Source: Foliamicus sp963666765 (GTDB lineage: Bacteria > Pseudomonadota > Gammaproteobacteria > Steroidobacterales > Foliamicaceae). Taken from it: a stretch of 64,000 bases of DNA. The position numbers and the translations under genes are program-made. How positions within the stretch are numbered: position 1 is the stretch's first letter; the number at the start of each line of letters is the position of its first letter. The stretch covers positions 1,364,001 through 1,428,000 of the forward strand of contig OY762933.1 in NCBI GenBank assembly GCA_963666765.1, given 5' to 3'. Below the pieces are notes generated by a model. The model had not been told where the DNA came from. It made no database searches and was given only the letters and a program-made list of their open reading frames with translations. This document shows, piece by piece, positions 34,618 to 44,027 of this stretch.

Positions 34618-35886
34618 TCAAGGACCAAGTGCTCCCACGGGAACCACGGTTACGCCATCCGTGCGTTCGTATGCATAACCCGTCGCGGTAATCACCAACA
34701 ATTTGGATGGGGCGCCAATTTTGCTCGTGTCCACGCGCTTTTCCAGCTTAAGGAGACTGACAGCGGCCGAATCTATCCATTCGCTTCCTCCCAGCTTTAC
34801 CTCGACCGGCAGCCATTGCCCGGCCGCCGTTTCTACTACGGCATCGACTTCAAGCCCTGTGTTGTCCCTGTAGTGGCTTACCTCAGCGTCGTGGGCAGCG
34901 GCATATACCCGCAGGTCTCTTACAACCAGAGACTCGAAGAGCAGGCCAAGGTACTCAAGATCACCTCTGAGTTGGTCAGGACTGGATCGCAGAGCTGCTA
35001 CAGCCAGCGACGGATCAACAAAATGACGCTTGACAGCTTTCTGAAGACGCGAGCGTGACCGCAGGTGTGGCGCGAACGGCTGCTGATTCTCCACAACAAA
35101 CAACCGTTCCAGCGCATCCAGATAAGCATGGATCGTGCCTTGCATCACGTTGCCATCATCGCCGGAAACGTCTCGCGCGAGCGTAGCTACCGAAACCGGA
35201 GTGGACACATTGCGCGCCAGTGAACGAATCAAGCGCAGAACCCCTTTTGGATCGTGTCGCGTACCTGTCGCACGCTGGATGTCCGTCCGGCGAACTTCCT
35301 CGACGAAATCCCGAACAAAACGCATCGCCCCGCTTAGATTGGCGTCCAGGGAGCCCGGCCATCCACCGCGGCAGATGAACTCAATCAAATCGGGTAATGA
35401 GAGGCCTGGATCGGAAGCCGAAACTTGTCGGCCAGCCAGTAGATCACCAAGTGAGACTTCTCCCGTGGCATGCGCCAGCTCAAAGAGTGACATCGTGCGC
35501 ATGCGCATTCGGGCAATTCGACCGGCCCCGGTGTGACGCACGAGGTCATCGGAGGGAACCGCGGAGCCGGTAAGAATGAATCGGCCCATTCCCGGATCGA
35601 GATCGGCCGCGCGCCGCACATGGTTCCAGATTTCGGGAGCAACCTGCCATTCGTCGAGTAGGCGGGGAGCATTGCCCTTGAGCACGGTTTCGGGATCTAC
35701 CGCAGCCGCCTGGCGCGCGCTGGCGTTTACGTCAAGGAAAACCTCGCTCGCGGCGCGTTCGCGGGCGGTGGATGTCTTGCCGCAGGCTTTCGGTCCCTCA
35801 ATCAGGACGGCGGCCGCGGCGTCAAGCCGTTCGCTCAACTCCGCGTCCACTATTCGGGGCTGGTAATTGCTCATTACGATCGCCAT
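34618..35886 (-). CDS. AAA+ ATPase with DUF4143 domain
   Basis: The 422 aa have Walker A GPKACGKTSTA at about residues 31-41, Walker B-like LLDEWQ, and FILTGSAVP (sensor 1). A winged-helix-like middle follows, then the C-terminal DUF4143 nuclease-fold domain (YRDNTGLEVDAVVE, WLPVEVKLGG). This family is abundant in accessory DNA with unknown function. Starts at 35886 or four codons later both fit. Three 23 bp tandem repeats lie 11-79 bp upstream, which suggests binding by a regulator or by the protein itself. Confidence 0.85.
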   Translation of the reverse strand: MAIVMSNYQPRIVDAELSERLDAAAAVLIEGPKACGKTSTARERAASEVFLDVNASARQAAAVDPETVLKGNAPRLLDEWQVAPEIWNHVRRAADLDPGMGRFILTGSAVPSDDLVRHTGAGRIARMRMRTMSLFELAHATGEVSLGDLLAGRQVSASDPGLSLPDLIEFICRGGWPGSLDANLSGAMRFVRDFVEEVRRTDIQRATGTRHDPKGVLRLIRSLARNVSTPVSVATLARDVSGDDGNVMQGTIHAYLDALERLFVVENQQPFAPHLRSRSRLQKAVKRHFVDPSLAVAALRSSPDQLRGDLEYLGLLFESLVVRDLRVYAAAHDAEVSHYRDNTGLEVDAVVETAAGQWLPVEVKLGGSEWIDSAAVSLLKLEKRVDTSKIGAPSKLLVITATGYAYERTDGVTVVPVGALGP

Positions 35887-35896
35887 CTATCTCTCC

Positions 35897-35965
35897 ATAG
35901 ATACTTTGGCAACTATTATATAGATACTTTTGCAATATTTTTATGAATGCTTTTGCAATATATCA
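35897..35965. repeat. Three 23-bp tandem repeats upstream of the DUF4143 ATPase
   Basis: Units start at 35897, 35920 and 35943 with the core ATAGATACTTTTGCAATAT. They lie in a sharply AT-rich stretch (about 35890-36110) unlike the surrounding GC-rich DNA. The rest of the stretch up to 36189 holds no gene that I can support. Confidence 0.8.
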
Positions 35966-36189
35966 AGAGATATTTTTTCAATTCTTTTGGAAAGAATTTT
36001 GCAAAATATTCTGCCAAGCTAACTCTAGAAATAAGTTCAATCAATTGGTGAAAAATAACAGTAAGCAAGAAAACGGAAGACGAGCAAACAAGAATCCTGA
36101 TTAGCAAGAGTTTGCAAGTAGCAATTAGGATACTGTCGACAACGCTTCTCAGAATTGATCATGTGCGCGCTCACCTTTCAGGAGGAACC

Positions 36190-36930
36190 ATGCTCGCTAA
36201 CCCAGAGCGGCAAAGAAAAATAACCGCGCTCTTGCGAGAGCAGTCCAAGCGGCGCGGAGAACGAGGGTGGCCCGAGTTGCCCGCTCCCGTAAAGGCGCTC
36301 GTCAGCAAAAATCCTTTCGCTTTCCTCCTGGCCGCCTGTCTAGACCGGAACATGCCTTGGGTGAAAGCCTGGACAATCCCATGGGAGATTGAGCAGGCCG
36401 GCTTCTTGAACGTAAAACGATTAGCCAGCATGGATGATCGCGAGATCAGCAGACTGATGGCTAGCCTCCCAACCCAACACCGGTACCCCACGCAGTCCGC
36501 CAAGACCGTCATGAGTGCTGCGCAGTTAGTTTGCGACCGCTACAACAGTGACACCGAGGCGATCTGGCGCGACTCGCCGGTTGCCGAAGTAACTGTCAGG
36601 TTACGGGAGATCTGGGGCGTGGGCCCCGGGTTGGCCGCCATGATGATCCGTACTTTGCACGATCACTTCGGCTTCTTTCATGAAGAGAAGGCCGAAATAA
36701 ACATCAAGCCTGATGTCCTGCTCGTTCGTGTCTTCCGACGTGCCGGCCTTACGAGAACCGACAGGGAATACGAGGCCATCGCCGCCGCGCGACGCTTAAA
36801 TCCCGAATATCCAGCCGCCTTGGACTGGGCTTGGCACGTTGGCCATAACTGGTGCAAGAAGCAAAACCCGAAGTGCACCGATTGCCTGTTGTCGGAGCAC
36901 TGCTTGTATGCAAGCCGACTTGAATACTGA
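36190..36930 (+). CDS. HhH-GPD DNA glycosylase, EndoIII-like with Fe-S cluster
   Basis: The 246 aa belong to the helix-hairpin-helix base-excision superfamily. The HhH is GVGPGLAAMMIRTL, followed by INIKPDVLLVRVFRRAG, where EndoIII has the catalytic Asp (D of KPDV). The C-terminal Cys pattern C-x6-C-x2-C-x5-C (WCKKQNPKCTDCLLSEHC) forms a [4Fe-4S] site. The usual catalytic Lys after the hairpin is not obvious. ATG 36190 follows AGGAGGA. A longer open frame from 36112 is not supported. It is island-borne, not the housekeeping nth. Confidence 0.8.
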   Translation: MLANPERQRKITALLREQSKRRGERGWPELPAPVKALVSKNPFAFLLAACLDRNMPWVKAWTIPWEIEQAGFLNVKRLASMDDREISRLMASLPTQHRYPTQSAKTVMSAAQLVCDRYNSDTEAIWRDSPVAEVTVRLREIWGVGPGLAAMMIRTLHDHFGFFHEEKAEINIKPDVLLVRVFRRAGLTRTDREYEAIAAARRLNPEYPAALDWAWHVGHNWCKKQNPKCTDCLLSEHCLYASRLEY

Positions 36931-36936
36931 ATTAGA

Positions 36937-37380
36937 CTACGGTCTCCATCGATAGTGTCTGTCCAGCTTGCTGATAAGAATATCAACAGGCTCTTTCATA
37001 CTCCTTATGAAGCCTGGGTCCGCCACCAAGAGACCGGGATGGTATTCGAGGTCCTTCTTCCCATACGTTGGATTCAGGCCTCTAACAATTTCTTGCAGCG
37101 TTTCGTCCAGAAACTTGTTTTCCAGAAACAAACCCTTATCTTTCAAGCATCTGCTCAAGTTATGCCCTATCCTCTTCAACGACTCATCAGTGACTCCGTT
37201 CTTGCGGAGTATGGACTTGAGCGCTAATTCAATCGCGTGTCCATACAAGTAAGCGACAACTACATACCTTCCTGGTCCTAGCCCGTGCTCGCAGACTGCA
37301 GAGGCGGCATTTGCAAACTCCCTCGCATAGGTTAGCAACCCCACGTGAGCGTAGGCTTGCCCTCTCGTATTTCCCGTCAT
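36937..37380 (-). CDS. HEPN-like protein
   Basis: The 147 aa show the HEPN pattern of a helix with GHAIELALKSILRKNG followed by KRIGHNLSRCL, similar to HEPN proteins that pair with nucleotidyltransferases or act as toxin-like RNases. A catalytic R-x4-H motif is not clear. Start ATG 37380 is chosen; a TTG at 37425 overlaps the upstream gene's stop. It follows the next gene (37426-38484) on the same strand with a 45 bp gap, so the two may form one operon. Confidence 0.6.
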   Translation of the reverse strand: MTGNTRGQAYAHVGLLTYAREFANAASAVCEHGLGPGRYVVVAYLYGHAIELALKSILRKNGVTDESLKRIGHNLSRCLKDKGLFLENKFLDETLQEIVRGLNPTYGKKDLEYHPGLLVADPGFIRSMKEPVDILISKLDRHYRWRP

Positions 37381-37425
37381 CGCAGACTTGGGTGTATTAA
37401 GCTCGCGAATACCGTGTCTGCACAA

Positions 37426-38484
37426 TTAGTCGCTTGAGCCGTGTGAGTCAACAAACATCCGATACATTGTTTCTCGTAAGTCATCATCCCAATCAATTTC
37501 CGCCGACTTCAACGCCATCATGAAGTCGACTTGATCTTTACTATTCCGGGCATGGCGCAATATCTCGCGCAACGTCGCTGGATCGAAGAAGCGATGAAGA
37601 TAATCATATGGGCTTTCCCCCTCCGGCAACTGCCCTAACAAGATCTTTGTCCACTGCCGACGCAGGCTCCGCTTATGAGAATCTTCGATTTCCCAATAAT
37701 CCTTCTCGGCCTCAGAAGTGTTCCTGGCAAACAAGTCCTCCATTTCCGTTCCGAGCCTATTCAACAAGCCGAAGTGTTCGCGTACGACAACTGAAAGTTG
37801 TATTTTCTCGCCACGAGTAGATTGAATGTAATTGCAGGATTGTTCATTCCAATTGCCTGATTTCAGCATCTCCTTTTTCGAGTACATCATGGAACCAGTG
37901 CTTGTCTTAAGCCCGCCCGAGTACGAAACACTCCACTCAGGAACCAGCACGCGGCCATGCACAAGATTATTTCTCAGCTTTCTTATGAAATGCGAAATAT
38001 CGGCAGAGAAAACTTGTTCCACAATGCCGGAAATGTTGTCCGAAATATCGCTACGTAGTCCCCGAATCTCCTTCAGAATATCCCTGACTCCGAGCGCAAG
38101 CGCGCAGTATGCAACCACATCCTTCTGAGCGGAATAGCCGACGGCCTGATCAATTTGATCTTGGAAATCCCGAGATTCTGCCAATGCGCCCAAAGCTGCA
38201 TCATGGCGGGAAATGTCGATAGATGCTTGGTGGGAAGCGCGAATGAAGGACTCCAGTCCTTGCCGTAAAACCCATTCCTTCCGATACACGTGATAACGCA
38301 ATACTTCCTGTCGTTTTCCCACAAGGGAATTTATGCTCTGCCGAACCTCTTCGCTGGTGGGAAGTTCCTTTCTCTTCAGGTAAGCAATACACTTTTCAGC
38401 TACTTGTTCTTGCTGCTTGGCTTGTGTGTCCGCCACCCTCCGAAGGAAATCCATAGCTTCACTGGGCTTGGAAATTTTTGGCAC
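37426..38484 (-). CDS. Uncharacterised protein with HEPN-like RNNLVH motif
   Basis: The 352 aa are not assigned to a family. They start with a helical region (TQAKQQEQVAEKCIAYLKRK). A central helix FSADISHFIRKLRNNLVHGR contains R-x4-H, the catalytic pattern of HEPN RNases. A Trp/Asp-rich C-terminal helical part follows (EIDWDDDLRETMYRMF). The next gene on the strand is also HEPN-like. Within a defence island, an abortive-infection role is plausible but not shown. Confidence 0.6.
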   Translation of the reverse strand: MPKISKPSEAMDFLRRVADTQAKQQEQVAEKCIAYLKRKELPTSEEVRQSINSLVGKRQEVLRYHVYRKEWVLRQGLESFIRASHQASIDISRHDAALGALAESRDFQDQIDQAVGYSAQKDVVAYCALALGVRDILKEIRGLRSDISDNISGIVEQVFSADISHFIRKLRNNLVHGRVLVPEWSVSYSGGLKTSTGSMMYSKKEMLKSGNWNEQSCNYIQSTRGEKIQLSVVVREHFGLLNRLGTEMEDLFARNTSEAEKDYWEIEDSHKRSLRRQWTKILLGQLPEGESPYDYLHRFFDPATLREILRHARNSKDQVDFMMALKSAEIDWDDDLRETMYRMFVDSHGSSD

Positions 38485-38565
38485 TCTCAGAATCCCCTGA
38501 ATATGTTCAAGTCATACAAAGGTTACTCTGCCCTCATAAGCGGTACAAAAGCAGTACAAAAGCAC

Positions 38566-38594
38566 TTGACATGGCCGTATGCCCAAATCAAAAT
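38566..38594 (+). promoter_or_regulatory. Candidate promoter for NYN gene
   Basis: A perfect -35 TTGACA (38566-38571), 17 bp and CAAAAT (38589-38594) lie upstream of the NYN gene, preceded by a GTACAAAAGC direct repeat (38543-38562). The -10 is weak. The rest of 38485-38722 shows no gene. Confidence 0.4.
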
Positions 38595-38722
38595 GTGGGC
38601 ACATTCGCCCCTTGGCAGTACGTCGCGCTCCCAGCCTGCCGTTTCGGATTTTGGTTGGAAATCATGGGTGTGGCCGATCCCTTGGGGCTTTTTTTTGATT
38701 TGCCTCTCTAGGGATCAATAGC

Positions 38723-39436
38723 GTGATCAAAACCGCAATACTGATTGACGGAGCATATTTCCTGGCTCGCTTGCCGGCTGTGCAGGGAAAAGTTGATGCT
38801 TCCAATGCAGTGGATGTCGCCGAAGCTGTTTCTAAGCTGATCAATAGTCACCTGAAGCAACTCAACAAGGCTTACGGCGCTCCTAACCCGTCGCAATTGC
38901 TGTACCGCGCTTTTTTCTATGACGCCCGCCCATACCAAGCCAAGGCTCATACTCCTGTTGGCAGGAAAGCGATAGATTACGGTAACTCCAGACAAGCTCG
39001 ATTCCGCAACCAGCTATTCTCACAGCTATACGGCAAGCGCAATCTGGCCGTTCGTTTGGGCGATGTCAGGAAAGCGGGCAAACGCTCGTGGATTCTGAAG
39101 CCAGGTCCCCAGGCCGACTTGCTTGCGGGCCAAATTGGTGCGCAGGACCTGACGGACCACGATTTCACCGCAGCGCTCCGCCAAAAGGGCGTTGATATGC
39201 GGATCGGCATTGATATTGCCTGGATTGCACTGAAGCGACAGGCGGATGTCATCATCCTTGTTTCCGGAGACGCTGATTTCGTACCCGCGGCAAAACTCGC
39301 GCGACGCGAGGGCGTGCAGTTCGTACTGGACCCGTTGTGGCAGAACATTTCTCCCGACTTGTATGAGCATATTGATGCGTTGAGAAGTGGTTTCCCAAAG
39401 CCCCGCAAGCAGTCTGCCAAAGCAAAGTCAACGTAG
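38723..39436 (+). CDS. NYN/PIN-like domain protein (LabA/DUF88 family)
   Basis: The 237 aa start at a GTG (38723). The NYN nuclease fold shows the N-terminal Asp in ILIDGAYF, the central Asp motif KGVDMRIGIDIAWIAL and the third Asp in LVSGDADFVPAAK. These acidic residues would bind the metal of a PIN-type RNase. A basic C-terminal tail (KPRKQSAKAKST) could bind nucleic acid. The AlbA_2 gene follows after 53 bp in the same direction. The target RNA is unknown. Confidence 0.8.
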   Translation: MIKTAILIDGAYFLARLPAVQGKVDASNAVDVAEAVSKLINSHLKQLNKAYGAPNPSQLLYRAFFYDARPYQAKAHTPVGRKAIDYGNSRQARFRNQLFSQLYGKRNLAVRLGDVRKAGKRSWILKPGPQADLLAGQIGAQDLTDHDFTAALRQKGVDMRIGIDIAWIALKRQADVIILVSGDADFVPAAKLARREGVQFVLDPLWQNISPDLYEHIDALRSGFPKPRKQSAKAKST

Positions 39437-39489
39437 ATTCCACGCCAGTAACGCCAGCCAAAACTAGACTGCCAAGAAGGAGATCCCCG

Positions 39490-40815
39490 TTGCTGGATCT
39501 GTTTTCCAAGCCCGTGGACCAGATCGCCGCGGGCGACATTGATGCCCTCATTCAATTGCAGATCCAGGAAGGAGCCCAACTTGAATTCAAGGAGGGCCTA
39601 TCTGCAAGAGGGAGGTCCCCCGATCCCTGGGTAAATGGTGAAGAAAAAATTGGCGACTACGCAAGGAATTCGATATTGAGAGAGGTGGTCGCATTTGCGA
39701 ATGCGTACGGTGGGACCGTGCTTCTGGGTATCAAGGAAACCACGTCACAACCTGCTGCAGCCGGCGAAATCACCCCGGTTCCGAGATGCGATGAACTGGC
39801 GGATCGTCTACGCAAACAGTTCCGGGATTGCGTGGAACCCCAGATACCCCGACTGGAGCTCATTGGCGTTAAGACCAATGGGGAAGCAGGAGTAATTGTA
39901 ATCCGCGTGGGCCGGTCCCGCATGGCACCCCATCGAGTAAAGCCCACCCGATCCTGTCCAATTCGAAGAGCCGATCGAAGCGAGGAAATGACCATGCGTG
40001 AAATTCAGGAAATGACACTGAATGTTTCCAGAGGTATGGAGCGCTTTGACAAGCGAATGAATGAAAGATCAGAACGGTTCCGCGCAGTATTCGACTGGCT
40101 GGATTCGCCCGCGCACGCCTTCGGCCTACGGCTGACAGCAATCCCTTTGGCAGAAGAAGTCGTATTCGAACGGGTAGTGGATAAAAGCACGATCGTTGCT
40201 GAATTGTGCATGCCCCGGGTGGTTGTAACGGGGAAATCAAATAATGGCAGTTGGAAACTTCAAGGCCCCGTAGACTTTCCTGCCGCTTCTTGGCGCCCCA
40301 TTCTCAGAGGCGTGCGTGCGGACATCAACGAGTACGGCCTCAAGACGAGTTATACCTGTTACCAGGAACTCTATTGCGATGGACTCGTGGAATTGGGGTT
40401 TGCTGCCAGCAGCGAATCAGCTTTGCTACACGGGGACTGGCCGCTGGTCCTGTTTGCCAATGCGGTGACCTGGGCCATCCATGTCCGAAGCAAGTCTCCT
40501 GGCCCACTGGCGGAATACGGTCTTGAAGTGGAAATATATACAACAGGGGACAAGAGTCGAGTAGGCGATGCTTACAGTTCTCATTTTCGAGCCCGAATGG
40601 AGTTTGCAGCGCATGCCGCAAACGTCGACGGAAATGAACGAGAACTCGATCTCGTGGCCCCAAGAATTTCCAACGTCAGATTTCCCCGATACTCATTGGG
40701 GGCTACAGCCAACCCAAATGAACTTCTTGCGATATTCAGGCGGGATTTTTGGCATTGGTTGAGAGTGGATACGCAGGATGACGGTGTCACGCTGGAAATC
40801 AACAATGTGCTCTGA
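39490..40815 (+). CDS. AlbA_2 (Schlafen-type) domain protein
   Basis: The 441 aa start with a TTG (39490) supported by AAGGAG 8 nt upstream. The N-terminal AlbA_2 domain is recognised from EGAQLEFKEGL and REVVAFANAYGGTVLLGIKE. A middle helical segment (MERFDKRMNERSERFRAVFD) and a large unassigned C-terminal region follow. AlbA_2 proteins in bacteria are commonly associated with nucleic-acid-binding regulators or anti-phage nucleases. It forms a likely operon with the NYN gene. Confidence 0.75.
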   Translation: MLDLFSKPVDQIAAGDIDALIQLQIQEGAQLEFKEGLSARGRSPDPWVNGEEKIGDYARNSILREVVAFANAYGGTVLLGIKETTSQPAAAGEITPVPRCDELADRLRKQFRDCVEPQIPRLELIGVKTNGEAGVIVIRVGRSRMAPHRVKPTRSCPIRRADRSEEMTMREIQEMTLNVSRGMERFDKRMNERSERFRAVFDWLDSPAHAFGLRLTAIPLAEEVVFERVVDKSTIVAELCMPRVVVTGKSNNGSWKLQGPVDFPAASWRPILRGVRADINEYGLKTSYTCYQELYCDGLVELGFAASSESALLHGDWPLVLFANAVTWAIHVRSKSPGPLAEYGLEVEIYTTGDKSRVGDAYSSHFRARMEFAAHAANVDGNERELDLVAPRISNVRFPRYSLGATANPNELLAIFRRDFWHWLRVDTQDDGVTLEINNVL

Positions 40816-41063
40816 CTGAAACTTAGAGCAAATGACCCGATGAAATGCCGGATCGTTCTTGCGTGGAGCAAATCGCAGGACGATAAAGCGGCTTTTTGTT
40901 ACGACATCACCTTATTTCAACATCGTGCATCAAGAGTTCGAGTCCGGCCCCGAGTTGGACATATTTGCGTGAGCATTTTTCCAGCACTGCTTGCGTAGTG
41001 GTTGGCGAAAAGCTCGGCTCGCGCGTGTTATGGAGCCTTGACCTTGGCTAACCTTCTTCGGCG

Positions 41064-43856
41064 TCAACTTCCCCTAGTTTTCACTACGAGTGGTGTTTGC
41101 GTCTTCTCGTAGAGCATGAACAGATGCTCGACACGTTCGCGCTCAGAGCGGAAGCCGGCACGGTTATAGAGCCGATCCATGGTGCCGTCGAGTGCCCGGT
41201 GTGCCTTGCGCAAGGCGGGAGGCATGGCGTCTGGATCGTAGAGCACGTCGAGCGCCGAATTTGGAAACATGGTCCGTGCATCAAGAATCGCTTGTGATTG
41301 CGCCTCTAACCTGCCGCGCTGAATGTCGGTCATCTCCGGCCATGGAAATGAGTTGTAGACGGCAGTCGCATACCGATAATCGTTCTTGAGTCGTCCTGTG
41401 ACCGCCCGCATCCAGGACATGTGCATCGCCGAAGTGAGGATTCCGAAATAATAGAGCGGCGCTCCGGGAATAATCTGAAGCTGATCGGAAGCAATCGCGG
41501 TGGGCGGCAGCATTCCGATCGGGATGTACTCCCGTGTCTCCGATGAAACTTTAGGAATTGCCAGATAGTCCGTGTCGGGTTGGCGGTCTTGGGTAAAGAG
41601 AGTGGGGTAGTTGGCGAATTCTCGAACGCTGGATGTCGGGCTCTGAAGGCGGCCGCTGCGCACACGCTCCAACCGTTCGACAATCGGCTTCGACGCCTTC
41701 AGTTCGGAAGGGTCCGCGTCCTTCAGCCACAGGCACCATCGCCACCGTCCTGAGATCATTTCTTCGCCGCCGACATACGGCTTCAGCCATTTCTCGCAGT
41801 TCGGATCGGCGGCCAAGAGCTCCTCGCGGCCGCCAGAGTCCAGAATCAGGTTGCTGAACTTGAGATAGCCGCCCCCCGGTTTCCTGAGGCGGGCGCCGTC
41901 CGTCGGCTGGCTGCCTTTGTGCATCTTCAGTCGACCGGGCGGCGGCGCGGAACGAGCAGGCACGGCATACTGCGGGCCGTCAATCAGGTAGCCGTTGATT
42001 CGTGCGACCTCTGAAACGTGCGGCTCACCCCGTATATGGTCGTAATCATAGATGTAGCGTTTCGTTTCTTTCGAAAATGTCAGGCCGATGATGACGCAAT
42101 GCACAGCCGCTTTGCCCCGCGCTTCGCTATTCCATTGGAACGTCCGGTGCGCAAATCGGATCGAAAGGTCCCGAGCGAATACGGTAGGCCACAAAATGCC
42201 GCATTGCTCACCTTGGGTAATTGAGTTTGTGGAAACTAAGGCAATCTCTATTGACCGATTCGCCGTTGCATACTGCGCGCTCTTATAAAACCAGCATGTC
42301 ACGTAATCCAGTCGGTTGACTTGCCCCTTCTTCCCCCAAATATTTGCCATGTCTTGCTGTTGCAGTTTCGTGCGCCATTGATGGCCGACAAATGGTGGGT
42401 TTCCAAACACATGAGAACAATTTTCGGCTGGAAGAAACGCTTGCCAATCCTTGTCGAGAGCGTTTCCAACCTCGATATGGGGCGACCTGTCCAATGGAAT
42501 TCGCGCGTAGGTCTGGCCGAACTCCAGGCTCAGCCGGTTGTTCATGATGTGGTCCATCATCCACATGGCGGTCTCAGCGATTCGGGCGGGGAACTCGCCG
42601 ATCTCAATGCCATAGAACTGATCCACGTTGATCAGCGAGAGCGTGGTGGCGTCAAGCTCCTCTTGCCCAAGTCTGGCGGCGGCAGTGCGGAGTTCGCGGA
42701 TAACTTCGAGTTCAAGAAGCCGCAGTTCGCGGTAGGCGATGATGAGGAAGTTGCCGCAGCCGCAGGCGGGGTCGAAGAATCGCAGCCTGCCGAGCTTTTC
42801 CTGAAAACGTTGAAGGTCGGTGCGGCGGCGGCTGTCCTTGCGGGAATTGAGGCGAGCGAACTCCATACGCAGGTCGTCCATGAACAGCGGCTCGATCACC
42901 TTGAGAATGTTCTTTTCGGTGGTGTAGTGGGCCCCTTGGGTGCGACGTTGCTCCGGTTCCATCACGGACTGGAACAGTGCGCCGAATATGGCGGGCGAAA
43001 TGTTCGACCAGTCGAAGCGGCATACGTCCAGCAGCGCTTCACGCATCAACGCGTCGAACGACGGAATGCGCAGCGGCTCGCGGAACAGGTCGCCGTTGAC
43101 GTAGGGAAAACGGGCCAGATCTTCGTCCAGAGCGGGGCTGCGCTGATCATCGGGCGTGTTCAGCACCTGGAACAGTTGCGCCAGCCACGGCCCGAGGTCC
43201 GCGCCGTCCTCGCCGGTGCGAGACTCGACGAATTCCAGGAAGATGTCGCGCGGTTCGAAGATGCCGGTATCGTCGGCGAACAGGCAGAACACGATGCGTA
43301 CCAGGAAGCGTTCCAGATCGTGGCCCCTGTAACCGGCGGCGTCCAGCTTGTCGTGAAGCCGTCCGACCAGCTCGGCAGCCTTGATGTTGGCGGGGTCCTG
43401 ATCACGGAAGGTGCGTTTTTGAACGCCGAGGATGAAGCCGAAATGCTCCACATGGGCCGGAAGGTCCTTGAGGCCGAATCGGACCTCTGTGCGTTCGTCC
43501 AGATCGTGCAACTCGAAGGTCTGGAAGTCGCTGACCAGAATGTAGCGGGGCCGGTCTCGCTCCTTTAGCGCGTCGAAATACTCTCCGGCTTGTCCGTAGG
43601 CTTTCTTTAGATCGCGGCCGGCGCTCTTCTGCTCGACGATCAGGACGCCGGGCCAGAAAAGATCGATGAAGCCGGAGCTGTTGTCGAGTTTCGCTACATG
43701 TTCCTCATAGCGTGCCACCGAGCGGCGCTCCACGCCGAACACGCGGAAGAAGGCGTTATAGAAGCTCTGCGTTTCGCTCGTCTCGCGAACCGCATTGCTC
43801 CACTCGGCGGCAAACACCGCCGCGCGAACACGGACCTCGTTCCAGGACAGCCGCAT
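41064..43856 (-). CDS. MmeI-like single-chain restriction-modification enzyme (type IIL)
   Basis: At 930 aa it has the size of the MmeI family, in which cleavage, methylation and target recognition are in one chain. The N-terminal nuclease shows D-(x)n-ExK in FIDLFWPGVLIVEQKSAG. A helical spacer leads to the N6-adenine methyltransferase with motif I FFDPACGCGNFL and motif IV FGNPPFVGHQW. A target-recognition region (EEMISGRWRWCLW) and C-terminal helices complete the enzyme. All key residues are present, so it should be active. The recognition site cannot be read from sequence. Confidence 0.88.
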   Translation of the reverse strand: MRLSWNEVRVRAAVFAAEWSNAVRETSETQSFYNAFFRVFGVERRSVARYEEHVAKLDNSSGFIDLFWPGVLIVEQKSAGRDLKKAYGQAGEYFDALKERDRPRYILVSDFQTFELHDLDERTEVRFGLKDLPAHVEHFGFILGVQKRTFRDQDPANIKAAELVGRLHDKLDAAGYRGHDLERFLVRIVFCLFADDTGIFEPRDIFLEFVESRTGEDGADLGPWLAQLFQVLNTPDDQRSPALDEDLARFPYVNGDLFREPLRIPSFDALMREALLDVCRFDWSNISPAIFGALFQSVMEPEQRRTQGAHYTTEKNILKVIEPLFMDDLRMEFARLNSRKDSRRRTDLQRFQEKLGRLRFFDPACGCGNFLIIAYRELRLLELEVIRELRTAAARLGQEELDATTLSLINVDQFYGIEIGEFPARIAETAMWMMDHIMNNRLSLEFGQTYARIPLDRSPHIEVGNALDKDWQAFLPAENCSHVFGNPPFVGHQWRTKLQQQDMANIWGKKGQVNRLDYVTCWFYKSAQYATANRSIEIALVSTNSITQGEQCGILWPTVFARDLSIRFAHRTFQWNSEARGKAAVHCVIIGLTFSKETKRYIYDYDHIRGEPHVSEVARINGYLIDGPQYAVPARSAPPPGRLKMHKGSQPTDGARLRKPGGGYLKFSNLILDSGGREELLAADPNCEKWLKPYVGGEEMISGRWRWCLWLKDADPSELKASKPIVERLERVRSGRLQSPTSSVREFANYPTLFTQDRQPDTDYLAIPKVSSETREYIPIGMLPPTAIASDQLQIIPGAPLYYFGILTSAMHMSWMRAVTGRLKNDYRYATAVYNSFPWPEMTDIQRGRLEAQSQAILDARTMFPNSALDVLYDPDAMPPALRKAHRALDGTMDRLYNRAGFRSERERVEHLFMLYEKTQTPLVVKTRGS

Positions 43857-44027
43857 GGGCTAACCCAGGTCCCCAGAAAGGTCGCGTAAGCGGATTTGTT
43901 TCAAATTGATACCACTAACTCCTGCTTATCGAATGACGCTCATTCTCCACAATATGGAACGTGGTTGCCAATGCGGCAATCCGCACCAGTATTCGAGCCT
44001 TGACGAATAGGTCTCCCGTGCAAATAT

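Noticed and set aside
38655..38700. T8 run after a GC-rich stretch as terminator
   Set aside because: The preceding sequence forms only a 3 bp CCC/GGG stem, too weak to call.
40921..40960. GTTCGAGTCC-like sequence suggestive of a tRNA T-loop
   Set aside because: No acceptor stem, anticodon arm or CCA end can be drawn around it; 40816-41063 shows no gene that I can support.
41064..43856. Part of a BREX (PglX) or DISARM system
   Set aside because: No neighbouring brx or drm genes; an N-terminal ExK nuclease and length fit a stand-alone MmeI-like enzyme.
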